From Rothia halotolerans (GTDB lineage Bacteria > Actinomycetota > Actinomycetes > Actinomycetales > Micrococcaceae), in NCBI RefSeq assembly GCF_004136635.1, contig NZ_NOIU01000001.1, positions 682,001-746,000 on the forward strand: 64,000 nt of DNA, read 5' to 3'. Under the pieces are notes generated by a model. It was not told the DNA's origin, searched no databases, and worked only from the letters and a program-made list of their open reading frames with translations. Made by a program: the position numbers and the translations under genes. This document shows positions 42,212 through 49,862 of this stretch, piece after piece (the stretch's first letter is position 1; the number at the start of each line of letters is the position of its first letter).

Positions 42212-43567
42212 ATGACCTCAGAGAACCCCTCCGCACCGCCACGGGGAGCGGCGGGCCCGGCACCCTCCGGACCGCAGCCGCCCATCCCGGGCCGCCCCTC
42301 CTCGCCGGCCTCCGGCACCCCCGCCGGGGGCCCCGCGCCCCAGCCGCGCCCCCGCATCCTCCTGACCCTCCTGCACCTGGCGGGCCTGGGCGCGATCGGC
42401 CCCGTCGTCTTCGGCGTCGTCAGCGCTCTCGTGGCCGCGGGCCTCGGCCTGATCGTGGTGCTCGGGATCGGGCTGGTGCTGCTGGTCGGCCTGGTCTACG
42501 TGCTCTTCGGCGTCGGGTGGTTCGAGGTGGCCCGCGTCGACTCGCTGTACGCCCTCGAGACCCCGCCCCTGGAGCGGCGCCGACGCGTCCGCCCCGGCTT
42601 CGGCGGCTTCCTGCTGATGCTCTGGCACCAGTTCATCGACGGCAGGATGTGGCGCGCGCTGGTGAACTTCGCGCTCGCCTCCGTCATGGGCATGGCGGTC
42701 ATCTGGTTCTTCCAGCAGCTGGTCGGCGCCGCCGTCATCGCCTTCGCGCCGCTGGGCACCGCCGAGACCGTCCCCGGCCCCTTCGAGATCACGATCCCGG
42801 CCGCACAGGCGCCGTGGATCGGCGCGCTGACCGTGGTCCTCGCGCTGGCGGGGATCCTCGGGCTGACGCTGCTGCACCGCGTCGTCGCGGTCGCCCTGAT
42901 CTTCGCGCCGGTCCGCGAGATCGAGCTGACCGAGCGGGCCAGGGCCTCCGCCGAGCAGCGGGAGGGCGCCGTCCGGGCCGCCGACGTCGAGCGCACCCGG
43001 ATCGAGCGCGACCTGCACGACGGCGTGCAGCCCCGCCTCGTCTCGGTCGGCATGACCCTGGGGCTGGCCCAGCGGAAGATCGAGGAGGACCCTCAGGGCG
43101 CCAAGGAGCTCATCGGCGAGGCGCACACCTCCACCAAGGCCGCGATCACCGAGCTGCGCCAGCTGGCGCGCGGCATCCACGCCTCCGTGCTGGACGACCG
43201 CGGGCTCGACGCCGCCCTCTCCGCCCTGGCAGGCCGCTCCCACATCCCCGTCCACCTGGACGTGCGCATGGACGGCCGCTGCGGGCGCGAGGCCGAGTCG
43301 GCGGTGTACTTCGCGATCGCCGAGTCGCTGACCAACGCGGCCAAGCACTCCCGGGCCGGCTCCTGCCGGGTCACCGTGCGGCTGCGGCCCGACGGGGCCC
43401 TGTGGGCCCGGGTCGAGGACGACGGCGTCGGCGGCGCCCGGGTGCTGCCCGGCGGCGGCCTGGACGGCATCATCCACCGCGTCCGCGGAGCCCGCGGGAT
43501 CGTCCGCCTGGACAGCCCGCAGGGCGGTCCCACCGCGCTGGAGGTGAGCGTGCCGTGCGCATCCTGA
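42212..43567 (+). CDS. Sensor histidine kinase (HisKA_3, NarL-type system)
   Basis: The 451-residue kinase has a Pro-rich N-terminus, TM helices at about residues 55-75 and 77-100, and two more near 150-175 and 200-235. DHp helix RTRIERDLHDGVQPRLVSVGMTLGLAQRKI has phospho-acceptor His in RDLHDG (about residue 268), and the ATPase domain shows ESLTNAAKHS and EDDGVGGA. The sensor part resembles the membrane domain found in many actinobacterial kinases of this type; the signal is unknown. TAGCTT (42200-42205) lies six bases before the ATG with no clear ribosome site, so the mRNA may be leaderless. It overlaps the response regulator by 13 bp. Confidence 0.93.
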   Translation: MTSENPSAPPRGAAGPAPSGPQPPIPGRPSSPASGTPAGGPAPQPRPRILLTLLHLAGLGAIGPVVFGVVSALVAAGLGLIVVLGIGLVLLVGLVYVLFGVGWFEVARVDSLYALETPPLERRRRVRPGFGGFLLMLWHQFIDGRMWRALVNFALASVMGMAVIWFFQQLVGAAVIAFAPLGTAETVPGPFEITIPAAQAPWIGALTVVLALAGILGLTLLHRVVAVALIFAPVREIELTERARASAEQREGAVRAADVERTRIERDLHDGVQPRLVSVGMTLGLAQRKIEEDPQGAKELIGEAHTSTKAAITELRQLARGIHASVLDDRGLDAALSALAGRSHIPVHLDVRMDGRCGREAESAVYFAIAESLTNAAKHSRAGSCRVTVRLRPDGALWARVEDDGVGGARVLPGGGLDGIIHRVRGARGIVRLDSPQGGPTALEVSVPCAS

Positions 43568-44247
43568 TCTGCGAGGACTCGGTCCTGCTGCGCGAGGGGC
43601 TCGTGCGGCTGCTGGAGCAGTCCGGCCACGAGGTGGTCGCGGCGCTGCCGGACGCCTCCGACGTCGTCCGCTCCGTCGCCGAGGCCGCCCCCGAGCTGTG
43701 CGTCCTCGACGTCCGCCTCCCGCCCACCTACACCGACGAGGGCGTCCGGGCGGCACTGGAGCTGCGGTCCCGCCGCCCCGACCTGCCGCTGCTGGTGCTC
43801 TCCCAGTACGTCGAGGAGCGCTACGCGACCGAGCTGATCACCGCCCACGGCGGCTCGCTCGGCTACCTGCTGAAGGACCGGGTCGCGGACGTCTCCGAGT
43901 TCCTCGACGCCGTCGACCGGATCGCCGCGGGGACCACCGTGCTGGATCCGGAGGTCGTGACGCAGCTGCTGACCCGCCGCGACGAGGACGACCTGCTGAA
44001 GCGCCTCACGGAGCGCGAGCGCACCGTGCTGGCCGCGCTGGCCGAGGGCAAGTCCAACCACGCGATCGCCGCGCTGCTCTTCCTCTCCGAGGCGAGCATC
44101 GAGAAGCACATCACCGCCATCTTCCAGAAGCTCGGGCTCGAGCAGGACGAATCCGGCAACCGCCGCGTCCTGGCCGCGCTCGCCCACATCGAAAGCACCA
44201 CCGGCTCGCAGTCCGCCGAGCACGGCCGAGGAGGGACCATCCGATGA
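43555..44247 (+). CDS. LuxR/NarL-family response regulator
   Basis: The 230-residue protein has an N-terminal receiver (ILICEDSVLLREGLVRLLEQSGHEVV, phospho-acceptor Asp in CVLDVRLPPTYTDEG at about residue 54, VLSQYVEERYA, GYLLKDRV). The C-terminal LuxR helix-turn-helix is LLKRLTERERTVLAALAEGKSNHAIAALLFLSEASIEKHITAIFQKLGL. It starts at GTG 43555 within the kinase gene and overlaps the next gene by ATGA. It is the cognate partner of the upstream kinase and probably controls the membrane DUF4097 gene and its own operon. Confidence 0.95.
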   Translation: MRILICEDSVLLREGLVRLLEQSGHEVVAALPDASDVVRSVAEAAPELCVLDVRLPPTYTDEGVRAALELRSRRPDLPLLVLSQYVEERYATELITAHGGSLGYLLKDRVADVSEFLDAVDRIAAGTTVLDPEVVTQLLTRRDEDDLLKRLTERERTVLAALAEGKSNHAIAALLFLSEASIEKHITAIFQKLGLEQDESGNRRVLAALAHIESTTGSQSAEHGRGGTIR

Positions 44248-45380
44248 GCACCCCGGACCACGAGAACCAGCCGGGCCGCCCCGGGCGCCGCGAGGGCGCG
44301 GAGGGGCAGGACGGATACGAGTACCCTGGCGAGACGCAGCGCCCGGACGAGGCGGGGGAGGCCTCCGAGGGCGCGGTCGAGGCCGGCCGCGGAGCCGGGT
44401 ACGTCCCCGGCTCCGGGACGGGGGCCGCTCCCGGAGGCGGAGCCCCCGCCGGCGGTGCCGCGGGCCCGGACGGCGCATCCGGCCCCGCTGACTCCGGCGC
44501 CCCCTCCGGACGCCACCGGGAGGAGGTCCCGTGGGACCAGCCGCAGGCGCGGCGGCCCTCGCCGGAGCCCCGCTCCCCGCTGCTGCCGCGGCGCACCGGG
44601 TACGGCGTCGTGATCGGCGTGCTGACGGCCGTGGTCGGCGGGATCGCGCTGATCGGCTCGGGTGGCTCCGAGGCGTGGGCCGCGTTCGGCGCGGTCAACC
44701 GCGAGGACACCGTGGAGACGGCGGACGCCGGCGGCCTCACCGATCTGGACGTGGACGCCGAGGCCGCCTCCATGACCGTGGCCTTCGGCGACGTCGACCA
44801 TGCGGTCCTGGAGGTCAGGAACGGCGCCCGGAACGGCTGGTGGATGGAGCGCGAGGGCGGCGAGCTGTCGGTGGGCAAGCGCGGCGACTGGTGCATCATG
44901 TGGTGCCACCGCGAGCAGGAGGACGCCGTGCTGACCCTGCCCCGCGAGCTCGACGACGGCTCGCTCAACGCCGAGCTCTCCCTCGACTCCGGCGAGCTGC
45001 GGGCCGACGGCTCCTTCGCCGGTCTCGAGACCTCCGTCGACGCCGGCGTCCTGACCGTCACCGGCTCGGCGCGCACGCTCGATGCCGGGATCGAAGCCGG
45101 GCGGGCGGACCTCGACCTGAGCGGCGTCGAGGAGGGCCGGTTCGACGTCTCCGCGGGGCGCATCGACGCCGAGCTGACCGGGGACGCGCCGTCGAGCGTC
45201 GAGTTCGACGTGAGCGCGGGGGCCCTGGACCTCACCCTGCCGGACGAGCCCTACCGGGTCGCCGTGGGCCGCTCCGCCGGCTCCCTGGACAATCAGCTGG
45301 ACAGCGGCGGCTCGACGGCGGCCGCGACGGTCTCCGGCGAGCTCTCCGCCGGGGACGTGACGCTGCGGCCCGGCAGGTGA
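44244..45380 (+). CDS. DUF4097-family beta-helix membrane protein
   Basis: The 378-residue protein has a disordered Gly/Pro/Glu-rich cytosolic N-terminus (about residues 1-120), one TM helix (YGVVIGVLTAVVGGIALIGSG) and an extracytoplasmic domain of repeating short beta-strands (LDVDAEAASMTV, LDSGELRADGSFAGLETSVDAGVLTVTGSARTLDAGIEAGRADLDLSG). This matches DUF4097, often found with two-component systems that sense envelope stress. Two cysteines sit close together in WCIMWCHRE. It overlaps the response regulator by 4 bp, so it is part of the same operon and may modulate the kinase. Confidence 0.85.
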   Translation: MSTPDHENQPGRPGRREGAEGQDGYEYPGETQRPDEAGEASEGAVEAGRGAGYVPGSGTGAAPGGGAPAGGAAGPDGASGPADSGAPSGRHREEVPWDQPQARRPSPEPRSPLLPRRTGYGVVIGVLTAVVGGIALIGSGGSEAWAAFGAVNREDTVETADAGGLTDLDVDAEAASMTVAFGDVDHAVLEVRNGARNGWWMEREGGELSVGKRGDWCIMWCHREQEDAVLTLPRELDDGSLNAELSLDSGELRADGSFAGLETSVDAGVLTVTGSARTLDAGIEAGRADLDLSGVEEGRFDVSAGRIDAELTGDAPSSVEFDVSAGALDLTLPDEPYRVAVGRSAGSLDNQLDSGGSTAAATVSGELSAGDVTLRPGR

Positions 45381-45437
45381 CCGGCAGACGGCGGCGAGGC
45401 CCCTGCGGGAGGTCTCGACGCCGTCGGCGGCCGTTCG

Positions 45438-45472
45438 GCGCCCGGCGCTCCCCCCTCGGGAGGGCCGGGCGC
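45438..45472. terminator. Bidirectional terminator between DUF4097 and vapC
   Basis: GCGCCCGGC (45438-45446) pairs with GCCGGGCGC (45464-45472), and the loop can pair further (CTCCC with GGGAG). It lies between convergent genes. Confidence 0.5.
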
Positions 45473-45503
45473 TCCCGCGCCGGCACCCCCTGGGCGCGTG
45501 GCC

Positions 45504-45899
45504 TCAGCCCAGCGCCGCGGCGACCCCCGTGTGCCCGAAGTCCTCACCCTTCCACAGAAGCGGCTCACGCCGGTTGACCGCCGTTGCGTAGGAGATGCAG
45601 TCCCCGTAGTTGAGCTGAGCGGGGTGTCCCGTCCCCTTGCCGAAGTCCCGGTACGCCCGGCGCGCCGTCTCCGCATCGGGGAGGGTGAACGGGACGACCT
45701 CGACGCCGAGCGCCTGCAGCAGCTCCTCGAGCCTCCTCTCCGCGACGGGGTCCCCCAGCCGCTGGATCACGATGCAGCATTCCAGGTAGGTCGGCGAGGC
45801 CATCTTGGGGGAAGAGTCGTCCAGGAGGGCCTGCACGTAGGCTTCCCGATCCCCCTCGTCCCTGATGATCGCGATGACGGCCGAAGTGTCCACGATCAT
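45504..45899 (-). CDS. vapC: VapC-type PIN-domain toxin
   Basis: The 131-residue PIN domain starts MIVDTSAVIAI, with acidic residues Asp4, Glu in PTYLECCIV (about residue 40), Asp in LNYGDCISYA (about 99) and a late Asp/Glu in KGEDFGHTG. These form the Mg2+ site of PIN ribonucleases. VapC toxins cleave tRNA or rRNA loops when free of antitoxin. It overlaps the antitoxin gene by 4 bp (45896-45899), the normal VapBC order. The full catalytic set is present, so it should be active. Confidence 0.93.
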   Translation of the reverse strand: MIVDTSAVIAIIRDEGDREAYVQALLDDSSPKMASPTYLECCIVIQRLGDPVAERRLEELLQALGVEVVPFTLPDAETARRAYRDFGKGTGHPAQLNYGDCISYATAVNRREPLLWKGEDFGHTGVAAALG

Positions 45900-46135
45900 G
45901 CGGGGAGCCCGTCCTCGTCGTAGAGCACCTCATCGCTCAGCTCCTCGCCGGCGGGGACGCTCGCGGCGATGGCGGATGCCAAGCGCTCGATGCGCTCCAG
46001 CTGATCGGCGCGATGCTCCCGGCGGTACAGCTCGGCCACCGCCTTCCTCACGATCTCCGCCTGCGAGACGGAGAGCTCGGAGGCCAGCTCCCTGACCTGC
46101 TCGTGGACCCGTTCGTCCTTGATGTTGAGCGCCAT
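45896..46135 (-). CDS. vapB: VapB-type antitoxin
   Basis: The 79-residue protein starts MALNIKDERVHEQVRELASELSVSQAEIVRKAVAELYRRE, which is a ribbon-helix-helix DNA-binding domain of the PSK/VapB type. A C-terminal acidic arm (AGEELSDEVLYDEDGLPA) should wrap the PIN toxin. It is upstream of and overlaps vapC. It very likely autoregulates through the palindrome 46137-46167 at its own promoter. Confidence 0.9.
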   Translation of the reverse strand: MALNIKDERVHEQVRELASELSVSQAEIVRKAVAELYRREHRADQLERIERLASAIAASVPAGEELSDEVLYDEDGLPA

Positions 46136-46136
46136 G

Positions 46137-46171
46137 ATGGTACCTATCTACTCTCTGTAGGTACCATTATA
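46137..46171 (-). promoter_or_regulatory. vapBC promoter and VapB operator
   Basis: ATGGTACCTA (46137-46146) and TAGGTACCAT (46158-46167) form a perfect 10-bp inverted repeat with an 11-base spacer. On the minus strand a consensus -10 TATAAT (46171-46166) overlaps one arm, about 30 bases before the vapB ATG. The operator therefore covers the promoter, as expected for VapBC autorepression. Confidence 0.8.
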
Positions 46172-46233
46172 CCTTTCGAAGAGGCAGAGGCACGGGCCGG
46201 CACCCGCGGGCCCCGAGGGCCCGCATGCAGGAA

Positions 46234-46276
46234 GGACCCGCCCCTCCCGGGCCGAAGCCTCGGGAAGGGCGGGTCC
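46234..46276 (-). terminator. Terminator after the small charged protein gene
   Basis: GGACCCGCCCCTCCCG (46234-46249) pairs with CGGGAAGGGCGGGTCC (46261-46276), 15 of 16 positions, with an 11-base loop. A second GC hairpin (46206-46224) lies just beyond it on the minus strand. Confidence 0.6.
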
Positions 46277-46296
46277 CCTGCGTGCGGACGGCGGGC

Positions 46297-46455
46297 TCAG
46301 TCCCCGGAGGAGCCGGAGCCCTTCCGGCCGGAGGAGCCCTCCTGACCGGAGTCCTTCCCGTCGTCCTTGCGGCTGGCGCCGGCCTCCTGGGTGGTCTCGC
46401 CCTGGCCGGGCTCCTCCTCGGACGCGTTCTTCTCGAGCTTGTCCTGATCTGACAT
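46297..46455 (-). CDS. 52-residue charged, low-complexity small protein
   Basis: ATG 46455 has a perfect GAGGAGG upstream on the minus strand. The product is 52 residues of Glu, Lys, Ser and Gly (it begins MSDQDKLEKNASEEE and ends GSGSSGD), with no hydrophobic core, so it is probably intrinsically disordered. It lies 37 bp after the stress-type SDR gene on the same strand and is followed by a strong terminator, which supports a real second gene of that operon. I recognise no family; it has the look of a hydrophilic stress protein, but that is inference. Confidence 0.6.
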   Translation of the reverse strand: MSDQDKLEKNASEEEPGQGETTQEAGASRKDDGKDSGQEGSSGRKGSGSSGD

Positions 46456-46492
46456 GGCGACCTCCTCGTGGTCGTGGTGGGTCTGCGGGCGG

Positions 46493-47380
46493 CTACGGCG
46501 TCGGGCTGCCGCCGGTCACGCCGAGGGTCTCCCCCGCGACGTAGGAGGCGTCCTCGGAGGCCAGGAACACGTAGGCCCCGGCGAGCTCCGCCGGCTGGCC
46601 GGCGCGGCCCAGCGGGCCGCCCTGGCCGAACTGGGTGAGCTTCTCCTGCGGCTGGCCGTGGCTCGGCTGGAGCGGGGTCCAGATCGGGCCGGGGGCCACC
46701 GCGTTGACCCGGATGCCGCGCGGGGCCAGCGCCTGGGCCAGGCCCTTGCTGAGGTTGTTCAGCGCGGCCTTGGTCATGGCGTAGTCCAGCAACGTCTCGG
46801 AGGGCTCGTAGGCCTGGATCGAGGACGTGAAGATGATCGAGGAGCCCGGCTCCAGGTGGGGCAGGGCCGCCTTGGTCACGCGGAACGAGGAGTAGATGTT
46901 CGACTTCATGGTGGTGTCGAACTGCTCGTCCTCGATGTCCTCGAGCTTCTCGTGCCACACCTGGCGGCTGGCGTTGTTGACCAGCACGTCCAGGCCGCCG
47001 AAGGCCTCCACCGTCTTCGCCACGACGTCCTCGCACTGCGCCAGCTCCTGCAGGTCGCCGGGGAGCTGGAGGGACTTCACGCCCGCGCGCTCGATCTCCT
47101 CGGCGACGCGGTCGGCGTCGGGCTGCTCGGCCGGGAGGTAGGCGATGGCGACGTCGGCCCCCTCCCGGGCGAAGGCGATGGCCACCGCCGCGCCGATCCC
47201 GGAGTCGCCGCCGGTGATCAGGGCCTTCCGGCCGGCCAGCCGGCCGCTGCCGCTGTAGCTGTTGGTCCCGAGGTCGGCCAGCGGCTCGAGGTCCCGGTCC
47301 AGGCCGGGCTCGGACTGGGTCTGCTCGGGCGGCTCGATGCTCTCGTACTTGCTGCGGGGGTCCTTGAGAGTGTCACTCAT
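46493..47380 (-). CDS. Short-chain dehydrogenase (YhdF/general-stress SDR type)
   Basis: The 295-residue protein has an N-terminal extension of about 45 residues (DPRSKYESIEPPEQTQSEPGLDRDLEPLADLGTNSYSGSGRLAGR), typical of the YhdF/YgfF-like general stress SDRs. The Rossmann site ALITGGDSGIGAAVAIAFAREGADVAIAYLP follows, then NNASRQ, catalytic Tyr in LLDYAMTKAAL (YxxxK) and a VAPGPIWTPLQPS loop. ATG 47380 has AGAGGACAG before it and sets the family start. The small charged protein gene follows, so both may be general-stress genes. Confidence 0.9.
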   Translation of the reverse strand: MSDTLKDPRSKYESIEPPEQTQSEPGLDRDLEPLADLGTNSYSGSGRLAGRKALITGGDSGIGAAVAIAFAREGADVAIAYLPAEQPDADRVAEEIERAGVKSLQLPGDLQELAQCEDVVAKTVEAFGGLDVLVNNASRQVWHEKLEDIEDEQFDTTMKSNIYSSFRVTKAALPHLEPGSSIIFTSSIQAYEPSETLLDYAMTKAALNNLSKGLAQALAPRGIRVNAVAPGPIWTPLQPSHGQPQEKLTQFGQGGPLGRAGQPAELAGAYVFLASEDASYVAGETLGVTGGSPTP

Positions 47381-47666
47381 ATCGCTGTCCTCTCCGGTAG
47401 GGGCGGGCGGGGGAGGTCCCCGCCCGATGTACTGCCAGATTAGTGAGGGACCGCCGGCCGATGTCGAGGCTTTCGGCTGTGAGCCCAAAAGCGGGCGCTG
47501 CGCGGCGCGCTCCGGGACCCGCGGCAGCACCCAGTGCCCTTCCCCGACGCTCCTAGTCAGGCCAGTTTTCCGCGGTCCCGAGCGGGCGGCGAAACATCAC
47601 GGTCGGAAGCACGGCGTCACCTACGATGTGATGACTGCACCCAGACCGACGACGCGAAGGACAGCC

Positions 47667-48089
47667 ATGGCCGCCGAGACCCCCACCGCCCTCATCATCG
47701 AGGACGACGACGACATCCGCCGCCTCCTGGAGATCGTCCTCCAGCAGAGCGGCTTCGAGGTCGGCAGCGCGGTCGACGGCGCGACGGGACTGGAGGCGGC
47801 GCGTGAGGCCGGCGCCGGGACCGCGATCATCACCGTGGACGTGGGACTGCCGGACATCGACGGCTACGAGGTGGTCCGGCGGATCCGCCCGGAGTTCGGC
47901 GGCCTGATCGTGATGATCAGCGCCCGCTCCACCGACGCGGACCGGGCCGCGGGCCTGGCCGCGGGAGCGGACGCCTACCTGACCAAGCCGTTCCGGCCCC
48001 GCGAGCTGCGGGCCTCAATCGCCGAGATACTCGGCGCGGATCGCGGCGATGGTGCGCTCCCCGACACCCTCCAGGGCGGGCATGAGTGA
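47667..48089 (+). CDS. Stand-alone receiver-domain response regulator
   Basis: The 140-residue protein is a CheY-like receiver without an output domain: ALIIEDDDDIRRLLEIVLQQSGFEVG, phospho-acceptor Asp in IITVDVGLPDIDGYE (about residue 55), MISARSTDADRA (Ser/Thr switch) and YLTKPFRPRELRASIAEIL with the conserved Lys. ATG 47667 has GAAGGA just ahead. Its last 75 bases overlap the 3' end of the convergent glycosyltransferase gene. It lies beside a glycosyltransferase with an Hpt-like tail and a histidine kinase, so it is probably their signalling partner. Confidence 0.88.
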   Translation: MAAETPTALIIEDDDDIRRLLEIVLQQSGFEVGSAVDGATGLEAAREAGAGTAIITVDVGLPDIDGYEVVRRIRPEFGGLIVMISARSTDADRAAGLAAGADAYLTKPFRPRELRASIAEILGADRGDGALPDTLQGGHE

Positions 48090-49862
48090 GCGCGCGGCGT
48101 CGTAGTCCCCGGCCTGCAGCAGCTCCGTGACCGTCCGGGCCGCGCCCTCCAGCTGAAGGGCGCCGACCATGGTCGAGGAGACGCGGATACTCGCGATCGC
48201 GTCCAGGGCGCGCACCCGGGTCTCCGCCGCCACGGCCTCGCGCAGGTGGGCCAGGCGGGCCGGCCAGCGCAGGACGAAGGCCGCGACCACCTCGCGGGCG
48301 TAGGCCTCGCTCTCCAGGTCCTCGGCGAGCTCCGCCAGGACCCGCGGATCCAGCGCGAGCAGGTGCTCGACCCGCAGGGCCGGCGCCAGCCCGGGGGCCG
48401 GGACCGTCTGCAGGCCGTCGGCGTTCCGCGCGGTCTTGGCCCAGGAGGTGCGCTTGGTGAGCATCCGGCCGATCGCGCGCGGGTAGTACAGGTACGTGAA
48501 GTAGACGTACAGCAGGTATCCCAGGCCGAGCAGGCACGACGCCGCCCAGCCGACCCGCTCGCGGCCCCAGCGCCGGTACAGCGGCCCCCACAGCGCGTAG
48601 GGCAGCACCAGGAAGACCATCCCGGCCGCCGCGACCAGGATCGTGCTCGTCCCGCCCAGGAATCCCGCCTGGCCGCTGGTGACCGCCAGGTAGAGCAGCC
48701 ACGGGACGAAGGCGAGGTTCATGATCATGATCCACGGCAGCGTCATGAAGTAGTGGATCTCCGCGGATCCGGAGGGCCTCAGCGCCCTGCTGCGCCGCAG
48801 CGAGGGCAGCAGGGCGGAGCACTGCATGATCCCCTGGGCCCACCGGGTGCGCTGGGTGATGAGGCGCTTGAAGTAGGGCAGCGCCTCCTGCGAGACGTAG
48901 GCCTCCCGCACGTAGTGGTTGACGTGCCCGAGGGAGAGGATGTTCAGCCCCAGCTCGTAGTCCTCGCTCAGGCTCCTGCCCCAGGGATGCTCGTGCGCCT
49001 CGGCGAGGTCCTCCAGGACGCTGAGCCGGGTGAACTGGCCGTTGCCGCCCATGCCGACGGTGCCGGTCTGCACGCGCAGCAGCTGCATCGCGGAGTTGGA
49101 GGTGCGGAACTCCATGTCCTGCATGCGGACCAGGTACCGGCCCAGGGCGTTGAGGTAGGCCCCGGACTGCGGCCGCGGCCTGCGGTCGTTCCGGTTCTTC
49201 ATCCACACCTCGATCTGCACCGCGCCGATCCCTCCGTCGCCGAAGGCGTCGGGGCCAGAGAGCAGCTCCAGCGTGTTGTCCGAGAGGTAGCCGTCCGCGT
49301 CGAGGACCCCGACGAGGGCGCGGCGTCGTGCCTCGGGGTCGGGCCCGACGTACTCGGCCACGCGCTGGAAGGCGGCGTTCAGCGCGTCGCCCTTGCCGGT
49401 GCGTGCGTCCGGCCGGACCCGGGAGACCAGGTGGATGCGATCGTCGAAGTCCATCAGGTCCCGGACGATCCGGGCGGTGGAGTCCTCGCTGTCATCGTCG
49501 ATGACCCACACGTGGCAGTTCGGGAAGCTGGTACGGGCCGCCGAGACGGTCGCGGCGATGACGCTCTCCTCGTCCCGGCACGGGATCATCAGGTGCCAGC
49601 TGAAGGACTCGGGGTCGCCGCCGCGCGTGGAGGGCCGCAGCGTGTAGACCCGCAGCAGGAGGGTGATGTAGGTCAGCGCGACGGCGGCCGTGATCGTCAC
49701 GAGGATCAGCAGCGCGTCGTGCCACGGGTGCTCGCCGTAGCTGCCGAAGGTGCCCGAGAAGCAGAAGACGAAGGACGCCGCGACGCCGTAGAGCACCGCG
49801 CACGCGAAGGCCGCGGGCCCTACCCGGGGTGGGGGCTGTCGCCTGTGACGAGCCGTTCTCAT
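48015..49862 (-). CDS. Family-2 glycosyltransferase with C-terminal degenerate Hpt-like domain
   Basis: The 615-residue protein has TM helices near residues 14-35 and 50-72, a GT2 domain at about 85-370 and three or four TM helices to about 490. The GT2 motifs are MIPCRDEESVI, VIDDDSEDST, GVLDADG, SEDYELG and the processive QRTRWAQG, as in cellulose or poly-N-acetylglucosamine synthases. The last 105 residues fold like an Hpt four-helix bundle (ELAEDLESEAYAREVVAAFVLRWPARLAHLREAVA...SSTMVGALQLEGAARTVTELLQAGDYDAARSLMPALE). The usual phospho-acceptor His is Ala557, so it cannot take part in phosphorelay. The kinase gene overlaps its start by 4 bp. The sugar polymer is unknown. Confidence 0.87.
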   Translation of the reverse strand: MRTARHRRQPPPRVGPAAFACAVLYGVAASFVFCFSGTFGSYGEHPWHDALLILVTITAAVALTYITLLLRVYTLRPSTRGGDPESFSWHLMIPCRDEESVIAATVSAARTSFPNCHVWVIDDDSEDSTARIVRDLMDFDDRIHLVSRVRPDARTGKGDALNAAFQRVAEYVGPDPEARRRALVGVLDADGYLSDNTLELLSGPDAFGDGGIGAVQIEVWMKNRNDRRPRPQSGAYLNALGRYLVRMQDMEFRTSNSAMQLLRVQTGTVGMGGNGQFTRLSVLEDLAEAHEHPWGRSLSEDYELGLNILSLGHVNHYVREAYVSQEALPYFKRLITQRTRWAQGIMQCSALLPSLRRSRALRPSGSAEIHYFMTLPWIMIMNLAFVPWLLYLAVTSGQAGFLGGTSTILVAAAGMVFLVLPYALWGPLYRRWGRERVGWAASCLLGLGYLLYVYFTYLYYPRAIGRMLTKRTSWAKTARNADGLQTVPAPGLAPALRVEHLLALDPRVLAELAEDLESEAYAREVVAAFVLRWPARLAHLREAVAAETRVRALDAIASIRVSSTMVGALQLEGAARTVTELLQAGDYDAARSLMPALEGVGERTIAAIRAEYLGD

